In this document: positions 53,208-64,000 of the stretch, piece by piece
How positions within the stretch are numbered: position 1 is the first letter of the stretch
Layout of the letters: each line of letters begins with the position of its first letter
Source of the DNA: Heliocidaris erythrogramma
Lineage: Eukaryota > Echinodermata > Echinoidea > Camarodonta > Echinometridae
Assembly: GCA_025617745.1 (NCBI GenBank)
Contig: CM046868.1
Span: 20,340,615-20,404,614, forward strand
Length of the DNA stretch: 64,000 bases
Direction: 5' to 3'
Translations under genes and position numbers: made by a program
The notes under the pieces: generated by a model
What the model was told of the DNA's origin: nothing
Database searches by the model: none
Seen by the model: the letters and a program-made list of their open reading frames with translations, nothing else

Positions 53208-54215
53208 CTGGGCGTTTCAAAAAAAGGAAACTCAACTTTGCAAAATTCCTGTAAATGAACTATATGTTTACCAACAATGAAATCCATACCATATGAAAGA
53301 GTAGTTCATATTTCCAATGGTAAGTTGTTGAGGTTTCCAGGGTCATTGAACACCATTGTCTACAACATTTTGTGCGAAAATCTAGTTGGTTCACTTTCTT
53401 GTAAAACACAATAGGCATGATGTTAAGGAGATGCCTTTTGTGAAATAGCCTGGTTGCTCCAATCCCCATTGTGCATATTTTTCAAATTTGTGTTAATGAG
53501 ATGTTATTCACCCGTGATTCAGGATTTTTGCTTTATAAAACCCTTTTCAGATAGAAATCATTTTGCAAAGAAGACAGTATCGGTGAATTTTAACAAGGGT
53601 GCATGCCAAAAAAACCAGTGCGAACCAAAAGGATTGCAATATCACTAAGAATTGCAAATCAAAAACAAAGAGTATAAATAAGGAAAATCAAAAACTCATG
53701 CGTGTGGTTGAAGATTTCACTTTGCTGATTTAAAAAAAATTCACCTTTAGTTGAAAATTGACGGAGACTCCTGCGGCACTCAAGACAAACGAAGACGTTT
53801 TCTGTGTTTTCGGAAGATCTCGCTGCCGCTTGGTCATAAGGTTATGACTAACAACTCGTTCCGTGCTTTGCGAAGTTCATAAGACCCTTTGTTAAGGCGT
53901 AAAATTAATCATTATGAGATTTGCTTACTAACGGATGGCCATAAACAGATAAAGAGCTACCAAGCTAGTTGACAAAGCCATTCAACCCAAACCATGCCTA
54001 TTGCGTTTTACAAGAAAGTGAACCAACTGGAATTTTGCACAGAATTTTGAAGACAGTGGTGTTCACTGATGCTTGACTGTGGAAACCTAAACAAGTTACC
54101 ATTGGAAAGCGAATTAATTACTCTTTCATATGATATGAAATTAAACTCCGGTAAATATTTAGTCCATGCACTCGTATAATTTTCAAAGTTGGTTTTCCTT
54201 TTTTTTAACGCCCAG
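53208..54215. mobile_element. 1.0-kb TIR element inside the LINE
   Basis: Inverted arms of about 230 bp begin CTGGGCGTT and include AAAGGAAA.CCAACTTTG-like sequence, CATATGAAAGAGTA and AGTTGGTTCACTTTCTTGTA. TA (or TATA) flanks both ends (53204-53207 and 54216-54219), consistent with a Tc1/mariner-type non-autonomous element. It lies in the 3' UTR of the LINE, so it is the youngest layer of the nest. The centre (about 53450-53980) carries no recognisable transposase. Confidence 0.78.
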
Positions 54216-54296
54216 TATATTCTACCGTGCTGCAAGAGCTCCTGATGTACTGATAACTAAGAGGAGTAATTAAATGAAAAGATATGTTTGTAATTT

Positions 54297-55300
54297 TTAT
54301 CTGAAAGTATTTACAGTTGGGGATTTCCTGATTTCTAATGGTAAGTTGTTCCACAATTTGGGGGCTGTGCAGACAAATGCTTGATCTCCTAAGGTTATTT
54401 TTGTTTTATATGATGGGGTTGGCAGTATTAAAGTATCTCGAGAACTGTGCAGGGTGAGGGTATGTTTGCAAGCTTTGAGTTGTAACAGATCTACAAAATA
54501 TTTAGGGGCTTGACCAATTAGAGCTTTATAGACAATCAACATGACTTTAAAAATATATTCTTTGTCGCACTGGTAGCCAGTGCAGATCTCTCAAAACAGG
54601 GGTGATCCTTGAGAATTTTGGAGTATCCACAAATTGGTCTTGCACAAAGGTTTTGGACCTGCTGCAGTCGTCCTATTTGAGAGTCAGGGAGTCCATACAA
54701 TAATCCATTACAATGATGTAACTTACTAGTGATGCATGCATGAGCAGTTGTTTTCATGCTACCCTGATCAATATATTTTCTAATATGTCTGATATTATAT
54801 ACAATGCAATATGATGATATACATACATTGGTAATGTGTGCTTCCATATTCAAATGACTGTCAAAATGCACTACCAGATTTCTAGCATTCATGGATGGTT
54901 TTATGACAGAACTTCCAACAAATATCCAATCGAAATCAAGTTTGGATACCCGTTTAGATGTGCCAACGAGCAACAATTCAGTTTTACTGTAATTTAGCAT
55001 GAGTTTGTTTTGCAGCATCCATTCACGTATATAACTGACACATGCTTCTATGAGACGCTTTGCTCTTAAGCATATACATAGGGTACAGAGTAAATAACAT
55101 AGGGCCCAACCGAGAACCTTGTGGGACCCCGAAGGGCTCTATAAAGAATCAGAGACAGCATCATCAATCTTGATCTTTTGATGTCTATCTGCCAAATATG
55201 ACTCACTCCATCTGAGAGCATCATCAATGTCAAAGCAGACCTTTAGCGTTTCCAATAAAAAAGCAAGACTGATCTATGGTATCAAATGCGCTATATAGGA
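54297..55300 (-). pseudogene. CR1/L2-like RT remnant
   Basis: Minus-strand pieces in order: motif A SAFDTID (about 55271-55291), WSESYLADRHQKI, motif B GVPQGSRLGP (55113-55130), then a jump straight to IEACVSYIREWMLQNKL, so the segment with motif C (YADD) is deleted. Downstream are NARNLVVHFDSHLNM and the C-terminal YKALIGQAPKY...PKLWNNLPLEIR. Several frameshifts. Inactive. Confidence 0.8.
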
Positions 55301-57439
55301 GCAACATGTAGACTTATTTGTCATTGTTTATCTAGAAAGCCTGAAAACACCTTTTAAAGACAACAAATATGTTGAAAAGACATTCCATGCAGATGTAGTA
55401 TAAGTAGCCCAATTAACATAATAAGTAAATTCGCATATTTGCATTTATTGATATATTGTAGTTAGTCCAGAAAATTCTGGGATGACAGATTTAATGTGTA
55501 TACATTTTTATTATGACCGACCATGTTGACACGAATAATAATTACCCTTATTAGCATAATTAGCATATTAATCAGGCAATTGCCTAGTGGCCTCTTGAAT
55601 TTCTCTCTGACAGGACAGAATACGTAGGTATTCATTTGTAATTTCCCACTGTACCAGTGATAAGAGAATGAACAGTCATGACAGAGACCAGTAAGTTATT
55701 AAATATATAAAGAAAATGTTTGGGTCGACTGAAAGATGGTAATGATGGTAAAGTATATTTAGAATTTTGTTCTTTCGTTCTTTTTCTTCTTTGAGTTTAT
55801 AGGTGTCTGGGACAGAATTAAGAGAATTTGTTGTATACATGTATTGTCTGGGCATAGTACATGGCAGTCTAAGGTATAGTGTTTCTACTCATATGCGTAG
55901 GGAATGAATTTACAAAGTTAGAATCCTTTGCCACATTGAACATGGTTGCCCTCTGAGGTAAATATTGGTCATTATAAAAATGTAAACACATTAAATCTGT
56001 CATCCCAAAATTTTCTGGATTAACTATATCAATAAATGCAAATATGAAAATTCATTTATTACAACCTGTATGATAATTAGGCTAATTATACTACATTTAC
56101 ATGGAACATCTTCTCATAAACTAATTTGTTGTCTTTAAAAACTGTTTTAAAATGTTGCATTGCACCATTTTTAGGCTTTCTAGATAATGACAAAGAAGTT
56201 TACATATTGCACATATGCTAATTAGCTAATTATGCTAATTATGCTATTTATGACAATTGCATTACTTAAAAATAAAAACTGGTGTCATAAATGAATTCCT
56301 CGTCATAGAAAACCCTAGAAAAGTTGTATTATTTTTGTTTTCAGGCTTCCTGGATAAATAATGACGAAGAAGTCCATATATTGCACATATGCTAAGTAGC
56401 TCATTATGCTAATTATGCTATTCACGACAATTACATTACTTAAAAATAAAAAATGGCGTCATAAATAAATTCCTCGTCATAGAAAAACCACAGAAAAGTT
56501 GTATTATTTTTGTTTTCAGGCTTCCTGGATAAACAATGACAAAGAAGTCCATATAATGCACATATGCTAATTAGCTCATTATGCTAATTATGCTATTCAC
56601 GACAATTACATTACTTAAAAATAAAAACCGATGTCATAAATGAATTCCTCGTCATAGAAACCCCTAGAAAAGTTGTATTATATATATTTTCAGGCTTTCT
56701 GGGTTAAGATTAGCAACATATTATATATTGCATATATGCTAATTAGATGATTATGCTAATTAGGCTAATAAAAAAAATTGCTCAAGGTTGCCAAGGTGGC
56801 AACCAAGCTGAATTTACCTCAATACCCATCTAGAATACGAATCAACAAAAAAACCTTGTACTTAACAACTTTTCCAGGTCTCAAAAACTTCTACTGGACT
56901 AATTGTGAAAAGAAGCTATCTGGACGTTATATTTAAATGGTCGATTATGTTGGAGATTATATAGGAACAAATTGTGTATCATGATGAGGTGTTCGAACCA
57001 TCAAAATTAACAAACTCACTCAGATGCTGAAAATCACAAAGAGACAAAAGCACTTGCCACATAATTATATACGTACATGAAACAAATAGCATCAGATTTT
57101 GGTTCAAAATCTGATATGAGTCAAATATGACTATTTCTAGTCATATCTGAAATATAAGAGAACTTCAAGAGTAGTCCTTTTCATTTAACATAGCTATAGT
57201 TCTCTACCTTGAAATTCTAAAGTGGAAGAAAAAGAATGAGAAATCACACGCTTTATTTTCACCTTCACTAGAACCCAATCTCCTCTTTAACTTTTGAAAA
57301 TATACATGTGGTGACATTTTGATATTTGCCAGCAAGGACTTTCAAAGTCCAATAGTTGTGGATCTCCCATGTGGCACCCGTGCATAAAAAAATTGCGTCC
57401 AAGTTTAGTTTGCAGGCACAACCCTGGACAGTCGTAAAA

Positions 57440-57620
57440 GAGTGTCTGCACTATAAGACTATCATAGGCCATGTACTATTATATAGCTGCTCCTGACACA
57501 ACCAGTAGGTAGCTGGGCTAGGCTTCTCCCAGGACAAAATGATTTCCTGATAAAGTGTCAAATTAGGGTCTGTGCTTGCAGACTAGCCCAAGTTATAAGT
57601 TTAAAAAGCTCAAAGCTCTA
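57440..57620 (+). repeat. Dispersed repeat shared with 50760-51010
   Basis: See the earlier copy; AGTGTCAAATTAGGGTCTGT and GGCTTCTCCCAGGACA are the clearest shared blocks. Confidence 0.5.
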
Positions 57621-58099
57621 AGCACAAAATATAGATCGATTCCAACTTTATATGAAATCAGAAAGAATGGTACTATGGACATAATGGTACTATTTTTTAT
57701 GCATTTAACCAGGTAGGCCTACTGGTAGCCAAAGTGTGACACATAACTGACAAACGAATACGAAGGAGCAAAACGAGGAAGCAAAGCGACCGAGAGATGA
57801 ATTTTTTTGTAACCTTCTAAAAAAAGAATCGAATAACAGCAAACTTTTATGCATTTTACCCATGTAGGAAAACATAAAGGAGCACTGCAACCGAGTGTTA
57901 CCGTCAGTTTCTTTCACAGTTTGAATATTTCTGCTATTTGAAAAGGAACTTTATTACCCTTGATTTGGGGCGCATCTAAACGTAAATTTCTGCCTTATCT
58001 CCCCTTTTCTGTCCCTCTTTTGCGTCCCTTTTAGTGACGCCCAGCGAATATGCTCCTGCCCCCTTGGAGAGATGCCACTGCTTTCACCCTACCCCCCCC

Positions 58100-58130
<31 letters not shown>

Positions 58131-58600
58131 TTCACACCACTGTAATCCCAGTCATAATTTATCAATGATAACATTAGCATTCTGCCACACACGACCACCG
58201 ACGCGAAACGTTTCACACGTCAACAAAATTGAGCATAATTGGGTAATTGTCTTCTGATCGCCGCCGTGGTGTGTGTTACGATTCAGGTCGGTGATCACGA
58301 CTTGGCGCCATTTTGGGCGGCGCGGTATATCATCCTCAGATTTCCTGATAAGAATTTATCGGACTTGATGACAGACATTGCTGGAGTGGTCAGTGTTTGG
58401 GCTATCAGAGCAAGGAGTCAGAGAGAATGATAAGAACATGATAACAATTCGCATAGGAAACCTCCACTGAAAAAAAAAAATTAAAAAATATTATATAGAA
58501 AACAGAATGGTGATGCTAATATGGAGTTTATGGAAAGTTTTATTAGACTCTACTGAAATAACCCAACTGGATAAGATTGATAAACATTGTGGAACGACCT
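57621..58600. other. Unrecognised stretch with (CT/CA)n
   Basis: (CT)n-(CA)n near 58098-58130. No gene recognised. Confidence 0.3.
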
Positions 58601-58609
58601 CTTATTTCA

Positions 58610-59190
58610 ATGAAACACAACAAATCACCAGGTTTTGATGGATTGCCTGTAGAATTTTGTGTTGTCTTTTGGAAAGACATTTCTGATATGCTCTTGAATT
58701 CATTCAATTTCTCCTTGCAAAATGGCTAATACATGTATCTCTTTCCCAAGGTAATGGCGTTATTACCTTAATTCCAAAGAAAGACAAGTATATTCTTTAT
58801 TTGAAAAACTTTAGACCGATATCTCTGCTGACTGTGATTATAAGATTTTAACCCAAACGCTGCAAAATCGCCTCAACAAATCTCTGTTGCATTTAATTCA
58901 TTCCGATCAATCTGGGTTTTTAAAGGAAGGAACATTGGAAACAATTGAATTGTGCAATCCTTTAAGATATCTAGAAAGCATTCGATATTGTCGACCATGA
59001 TTTTTTGCTAGGAGTGATAAAAAGATTTAATTTTGGTGATAATTTTATTAATTGGATTCGTACAATATATTCTGGTACAAAAAGATATGTTGTCAATTAT
59101 GGATATCTGACTAAGGCTGTTAATATGGAAAGAAGGATCTCTCAGGGCTGCCCCATATCTCCCTATTTATTCATTTTGGTCATAGAAACA
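58610..59190 (+). pseudogene. L1/Tx1-like RT relic
   Basis: Broken over several frames but in RT order: HNKSPGFDGLPVEF, ITLIPKK, LKNFRPISLL, KILTQTLQNRLN, DQSGFLK, then GDNFINWIRTIYSGTKRYVV and RRISQGCPISPYLFILVIE (motif B). KSPG-DG and QGCP-SPYLF are typical of the L1/Tx1 group, unlike the CR1- and I-like copies elsewhere in the window. Truncated after motif B; no YADD seen. Confidence 0.8.
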
Positions 59191-59498
59191 AGTAATGACA
59201 CTAGTATAAAGCCCGACGCACATAATGCCTCCGGCACCACCTATGGTGGGCGGAGGCATAAAAAAGCGTTTATAGTAAATGTAGACGAATGGAATATGAC
59301 ATCGTCTATTAATCTTACTGCTTCTCCTATATCCTTCCTTTCATATAGCCTACTTGATCTGTATGAATTACCTCATCTAAAACTTTTTAAACCTGCTTGC
59401 TAGTATTTTAGACACAATTTTATAATCCACACAAATAATCCACACAAACACACACAAACACACCCCATCTCTCTCTCTCTCTCTCTCTCTCCCCTACC

Positions 59499-59876
59499 CA
59501 GTGGCGGCACCGGGGGGGGGGGGGGTGCATGGGGGCATTTGCCCCCCCCCCCCCAGTCAGAAGCTTTGCCACCCCAGTTGCCCCCCCCCCAAAAAAAAAA
59601 AAAAAAAAAAATAATAATAATTTTCGGAGTGAAAAAATTAAAAGGGTGGAAAATGAGAAAGAAAAGAAAAGGAAAGAAAAAAGTGAAAAAGGAATGGAGA
59701 AAAGAAGGAAAAAGAAAGAAAACGGAAACAAGGTGATTCCCTGGACCCTACCCACTCGCGCTTGATTTTGTGATGTACACTCAATTTTTGTTGTCCGCCC
59801 TTGCCCCTCAACATTTTCTTTTGCCCCCCATTCCCCCCCCCCCCTCCCCACTTTAAAAATCCTGGTGCCGCCACTG
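59499..59876. mobile_element. 378-bp hAT-type MITE
   Basis: Ends CAGTGGCGGCACC and GGTGCCGCCACTG, flanked by a perfect 8-bp duplication CCCCTACC (59491-59498 and 59877-59884), the hAT hallmark. The interior is dominated by G, C and A runs. The ORFs across it are low-complexity artefacts. Confidence 0.88.
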
Positions 59877-59884
59877 CCCCTACC

Positions 59885-60275
59885 CTCTCTTACTCATCTC
59901 TCTCTTATTTTATCTCCCTCTCTATCACTCTCTCTTCATCCTTCCATATTCTTCCTCTCTCTTTTACTCCCCTATCAATTTCTCTTGTTTTAATTCCATT
60001 ATATATACTCCTCTATTTTTTTTTGGTTGCTTCCTTCAAATTATGTATATCTCTCTTTTCTTTTGTTCCCCATTCTTTCTCTCTCTCTCTCTCTCTTTTT
60101 CTTTCTCCATTTCACTCACTCCTTCCTATCTCTCTCATCTCCCTTTCCTATCCCCCCTCTCTCTCTCTGCCTCTCTCTCTCTTTCCAACCCCCTCTCTCT
60201 CTATCTATCTCTCTTGTTTCCCTTTCTCTTTTTCTGTTTTCTCTCTATTGTCTTTTTCTTGCGTTCCATCAAGAA
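59885..60275 (+). repeat. (CT)-rich low-complexity tract
   Basis: Almost 400 bp of CTCTCT/TTTCTC pyrimidine tract, continuing the simple repeat into which the hAT MITE inserted. Long Ser/Leu/Phe ORFs here are compositional. Confidence 0.85.
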
Positions 60276-61260
60276 AATAAAATAAACAGGTTCATGTTCA
60301 GCCCAACAGGTTTCCCACCGCCCTGTCATTGCACCTGAGCGCCCTTGGGCAGATTACGTAACATGTCGGCTTCTCTAATCAATAGCCTATTTAGATCGCA
60401 ACTCCATTAGCAGAGTCATTCGTGCATGATAAGCAAAGAGCTGGGAAGAGTTGCTGGGGGAAAAAGGATTGTGGCCTTCAGCGAACAAGTTTATTCAGTG
60501 ATTCCAAACAAGTAATTCCCAAGAAATTTCAGCAGATTTACCTTCGTGAAGGTTCACAGCATTTTTCAAAAAAACATGAATCATGAGAATCATGTTCATT
60601 TATCATGGACAATGTTATTACAGAGAGCAGATCGTTTTACAAACCATCCCTCAAAACTTGCAAAATCTTTAAAAACTGATGAAAAATTAATTTGAGAATT
60701 TTTTATAAGGTTTCCAAACCAGTTGTTGTCTACAAATGTTGCGTAATATTGCAGTAGTAATGGATAAAAATAAAATGAATGTCACATTTCTCGTCAGATT
60801 TTCACTTTGTTGCAAGCAAACAATGATTTTGAAGAAAAATATAGAAGTCCTATACTTGTATGACTTCACGTCGCTAATCGATTTAGATCTTTACTCTTCT
60901 GTAGCGGAACTTCAAGCGCATATACCTAAGCTGCAGCTGTTGCCCAGCTACATTCACATTATATCAAGAGACACATTTTTTTTCAATATCAATTTTCTTT
61001 TAAAATGTCATATATGCGCTGACTTCTTAGACATACACTTGTATGATTTTTTTCGCGAAAATGGCAGAACAGTCATGTAAAAGAAAAAATATGCGCGCTC
61101 TGGACTGCGACAATTGCTGCGGCTTTATTTCGTCAAAGCAAGGAGTTATAAGGAGTGATAACTCATTGGTCAAAGGTAGCTTCAGGCCTTAGGGATATTG
61201 TTGTAATTGGGCTTTAGTTTAGGTTAGGTAAAGTCACAGGCGTAGACAGGATTTTTCAAT
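60276..61260. other. Unrecognised stretch
   Basis: No gene or repeat family recognised; a G run begins near 61261. Confidence 0.3.
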
Positions 61261-61371
61261 AGGGGGGGGGGGGGGCAGACGTGAAGGATCCAATCGCATA
61301 GCCAGGATTTCATTTTAGGGAGGGGGGCGGTTGTGGGGCACGCGAAGAGTGCTAAATTGGTGATGGGTGCA

Positions 61372-62100
61372 GGGAGTGGGAGTTTTAGCAAATTTGAGGG
61401 AAAGGTAAACAGCTCGTAATAATTTTTTAAGGCGGAAAGTTAAAGTTCGACGCCCTGACTGCTTTTCGGTTATTTGGACGAAATACTGCACTGTATGTGA
61501 CAGGGGTCGGTGCAGGGAGGGGGCGTTTTCCCCCTTTCCGCGCGAAGCGCGAAAGCTCTGACGTTTTAGCAAATTTGAGGGAAAGATAAACAGCTCGTAA
61601 CAATTTTTTAAGGCGGAAAGTTAAAGTTCGACGCCGCGGCTGCTTTTCAGTTATTTGGACGCAATATTGCACTATATGTGACAGGGATGGGTGCAGGGAA
61701 GGGGGGTTTCCCCCTTCCCGCGCGAAGCGCCAAAGCTCCGACGTTTTTAGCAAAGATAAACGGCTCATAACAAACATTTTTTTAGGCGGAAAGATATAGT
61801 TCGACGTCCTGTCTGCTTTTCAGTTATTTGGACGTAATACTGCACTGTAATTTGTGCAGGGAGGGGGATTTTCCCCCTTCCAGCGCGAAGCGCGAAAGCT
61901 CTGACGTTTTAGCAAATTTGAGGGAAAGATAAACAGCTCGTAACAAATTTTTAAAGCGGAAAGTTATAGTTCGACGCCCTGACTGCTTTTCGGTTATTTG
62001 GACCCAATACTGCACTGTATGTGACAGGGGTTGGTGCAGGGAGGGGGGAATTCCCCCCTTCCCGCGCGAAGCGCGAAAGCTCTGACGTTTTAGCAACATG
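61372..62100. repeat. ~180-bp tandem array, four units
   Basis: Marker AGCAAATTTGAGGGAAAG (shortened in one unit) lies at about 61387, 61568, 61749 and 61911; each unit also has AAACAGCTCGTAA, TTCGACGCC, TTCGGTTATTTGGAC and CGCGCGAAGCGCGAAAGCTC. Units are 163-181 bp. Partly open on the minus strand, giving related short ORFs, but with no domain. Confidence 0.85.
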
Positions 62101-63215
62101 GCGTAGTCCGTAATATATTACGTTTTGTACTTGTATAAAAATATATAAAACATCATCATAGCGAAAGAAGAATTTCAAATCTTTGATATTAAACACAGGA
62201 CAAGCACCATAGCCGCATTGAATTTGTTGAAGTAATGGCGTATCCAGAAACCGATCAACAGGGGAAGAGGATCGAGTCCGCGGACCGGGGACGGGAGAAG
62301 GAGGAAAGTATTGGCCAGCCCTGCGTTCTGCAGACCCACTCCAAATTTTCGTGGGTGAGGGTCGGAGGACGCCTGCTCTACAGAGTCCCTTTATTTGAAA
62401 AGTCATGACAATCCTTGATTTGAATTTCAACATTTATATTCAGGTGCGATAAACGCCTAGGTATGTTATAAATATAAAGAATTACTAGTCATTTTGTTTC
62501 CCCATCGGCCATCCATGTGGTAACTCTTTCTATAGACATGGTAGAGGGAATCTATATAGCTCCATCTGATGATGCTGCTGCAGGGAAGAAAAAATGCTAA
62601 TAGTATACAAACTGACAGGACTGACACGGAATTTTTGAAAACCATGTTCCACACCATATACATGAGATCAAAATTAGTAATAGACTCTTGTCGATGCAAA
62701 CCTGCCATTGACGACCATATTACTTGGGTGGCCTTTCCGTGGAGGTTCGAGTATCATAACTTCAAAAGTAAGTTCTACTCCAAAATGGTTGATTTATGTC
62801 CCCCTTCACAGTGTTAAAGGTTTTTACGAGTCCAGTGACCTTCTCCTAGCGTCTCCAAATTAGGGCTGGAATATGTAGGTGATTGATTTATTTTTAATTG
62901 CCCGGAATAATGTAAACAGCGAAATATTGACAAATGAGATGTTTGTACATCTACCGCTAACTGGATCCTTCGGTGACCGACGCGAGAAATTTGATATATA
63001 CATTTTGGGCAAATAAAAAGGCGGGAAAGCGTGGAGAAAAGAGAGTGTGTGATTTCACTGCAGAAATTAAAAAAAAACAACACAGATATAAATTTGTGAT
63101 TCGAGTAAAATCAGACAAAATCCAAACATGGGATCATGTCAGGGAAAATTTGAGAATCTGAGCATTTTGTAGTTGATTGTGTGACCTTTCATGGACTTAT
63201 TTTATTAAACAAGGC
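62101..63215. other. Unrecognised stretch
   Basis: No gene, RNA or structured repeat recognised. Confidence 0.3.
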
Positions 63216-63221
63216 AATTAA

Positions 63222-63745
63222 AGGGGCAGTCCACCCTGATTACAAGTTGGTTTTAAAAGAAGCAGAAAATTTAAAGAACCAGATCAGTGAAGGTTTGAGC
63301 AAAATGAGATAAGAAAATTAATAAAGTTATGAATTATTGAAGTTGTAATCAATCAAACACAAATTGGCAACTTGCGAGCTCCTCTCCCATTTGCCCTGTA
63401 CCCCAAAATTTATTAATTTTCATTTTCTCTGAAGAAAATATTCAATTAAACATGCACTATAGATATAATCATTGCTCATATGTTTTTTTAGACAAAACCT
63501 GTATTAAACGAATCTATTCCTTCATCAAAAACCAAGAAAACGAAAATTTATGAAATTTTCTGTACAGAGCAAATGGGAGCATGGGGAGAGGAGCTCGCAA
63601 GAAACGTCACGGAGTTGCCAATTTGTGTTTGGTTGCTTACAACTTTTAAAATGCATAACTTTCTTATTTCTTATCGGATTTTGCTCAAACTTGCACTAAT
63701 TTGTTTCTCTCATTTTTCTGCTTTTATTCAAATGAGCTCTCCTCT
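63222..63745. mobile_element. TTAA-type element with two inverted copies of the 13847 family
   Basis: Left copy 63222-63400 starts after TTAA (63218-63221) with AGGGGCAGTCCACC and continues AGGTTTGAGCAAAATGAGAT and ACACAAATTGGCAACTTGCG; an inverted copy occupies about 63565-63745 (GTTGCCAATTTGTGTTTGG, TCGGATTTTGCTCAAAC). The right terminus (AGGGG...TTAA inverted) is missing. Confidence 0.7.
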
Positions 63746-64000
63746 CTGTTGTCAACACAAAAGGATGCACTATCTTGAAGAAGCGCTTATGCATTAATCA
63801 AAGAACAGTCTACATTAATATGTAGACTATGTATTAATTTTGTAATGTGTTTGTGTTATATGACGGAAGCGTAATAGGGGAAAAAAAGATGTGTACTAGG
63901 CGCGGGTGGGGCGGGGGAGCTGCAGCCCCGCTGTAAACTTCCAGTACTGGGGAAACCATCACCCCTTATGTGGGGAGCAAGGTGGTCAAATATCCTCATA

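Larger units (their letters stand above)
53150..55300 (-). mobile_element. CR1/L2-like LINE inserted in the fold-back left arm
   Basis: Flanked by the 6-bp target duplication GCAACA (53144-53149 and 55301-55306). On the minus strand it runs from a 5'-truncated RT to an (ATT)n tail at about 53150-53185. Removing it rejoins the fold-back sequence TATATGCAACA / TGTAGACTTATTTG, which matches the inverse of the right arm. Confidence 0.82.
52089..56901. mobile_element. Large fold-back element with tandemly repeated arms
   Basis: Inverted ends start TAGTCCAG and share GACCTGGAAAAGTTGTTAAG, then CTTGGTTGCCACCTTGGCAA. Each arm is built of ~175-190 bp units (marker CAGAAAGCCTGAAAACAT): left arm at about 52303, 52476, 52660, 52832, 53023 and 55330; right arm, inverted, at about 56172, 56342, 56516 and 56690. 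The arms are unequal in copy number. The spacer between the arms is about 55540-55965. The left arm is split by a LINE at 53150-55300. No transposase ORF. Fold-back elements with repeated arms (TU family) are known from sea urchins; membership in that family is not claimed. Confidence 0.85.

Noticed and set aside
59801..60338. Long Ser/Leu/Phe-rich ORFs
   Set aside because: They are translations of a CT-rich low-complexity tract.

Overview
The window is eukaryotic, intron-rich and TE-rich. It carries one host gene, a complete phosphoacetylglucosamine mutase gene (PGM3/AGM1) on the + strand. Its 17 coding exons lie between 7815 and 37586, all introns are GT-AG, and the joined reading frame is 1647 nt (548 residues). 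The combination of ~30 kb of introns, dispersed repeats typical of marine invertebrate genomes (TTAA-flanked AGGG...CCCT elements, the CTCACCTGAG...CTCAGGTGAG repeat, large fold-back elements) and I-, CR1- and L1/Tx1-like LINEs suggests a marine invertebrate, most likely an echinoderm such as a sea urchin. This assignment is inferred from style, not from a database match. || Layout: ~300-6065 is a near full-length I-like LINE with ORF1 (zinc knuckles) and ORF2 (endonuclease, RT, RNase H, C-terminal CCHC), broken by three frameshifts. 6066-7814 is the upstream flank of PGM3. 7815-37586 is PGM3, with introns packed with non-autonomous DNA transposons, two SINE types, tandem repeats, hairpin elements and a 1.3 kb tandem duplication. 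38010 is a likely poly(A) signal. 38074-47200 is gene-free sequence with TIR elements, a Tc1-derived composite and SINE-like repeats. ~47895-50650 is a 5'-truncated CR1-like LINE. 52089-56901 is a large fold-back element whose left arm was hit by a CR1/L2-like LINE (6-bp target duplication), which was itself hit by a TIR element (TA/TATA target). 58610-59190 is an L1/Tx1-like RT relic. 59499-59876 is a hAT-type MITE with a perfect 8-bp target duplication. 61372-62100 is a tandem array. The remainder is low-complexity or unrecognised. || The PGM3 product converts GlcNAc-6-phosphate to GlcNAc-1-phosphate in UDP-GlcNAc synthesis; everything else recognised is mobile or repetitive. The observations most worth following are a SINE with a 7SL-RNA-like head inside PGM3 intron 1, the three-layer nested insertion in the fold-back element, and the repeated occupation of PGM3 introns by unrelated elements all flanked by TTAA.
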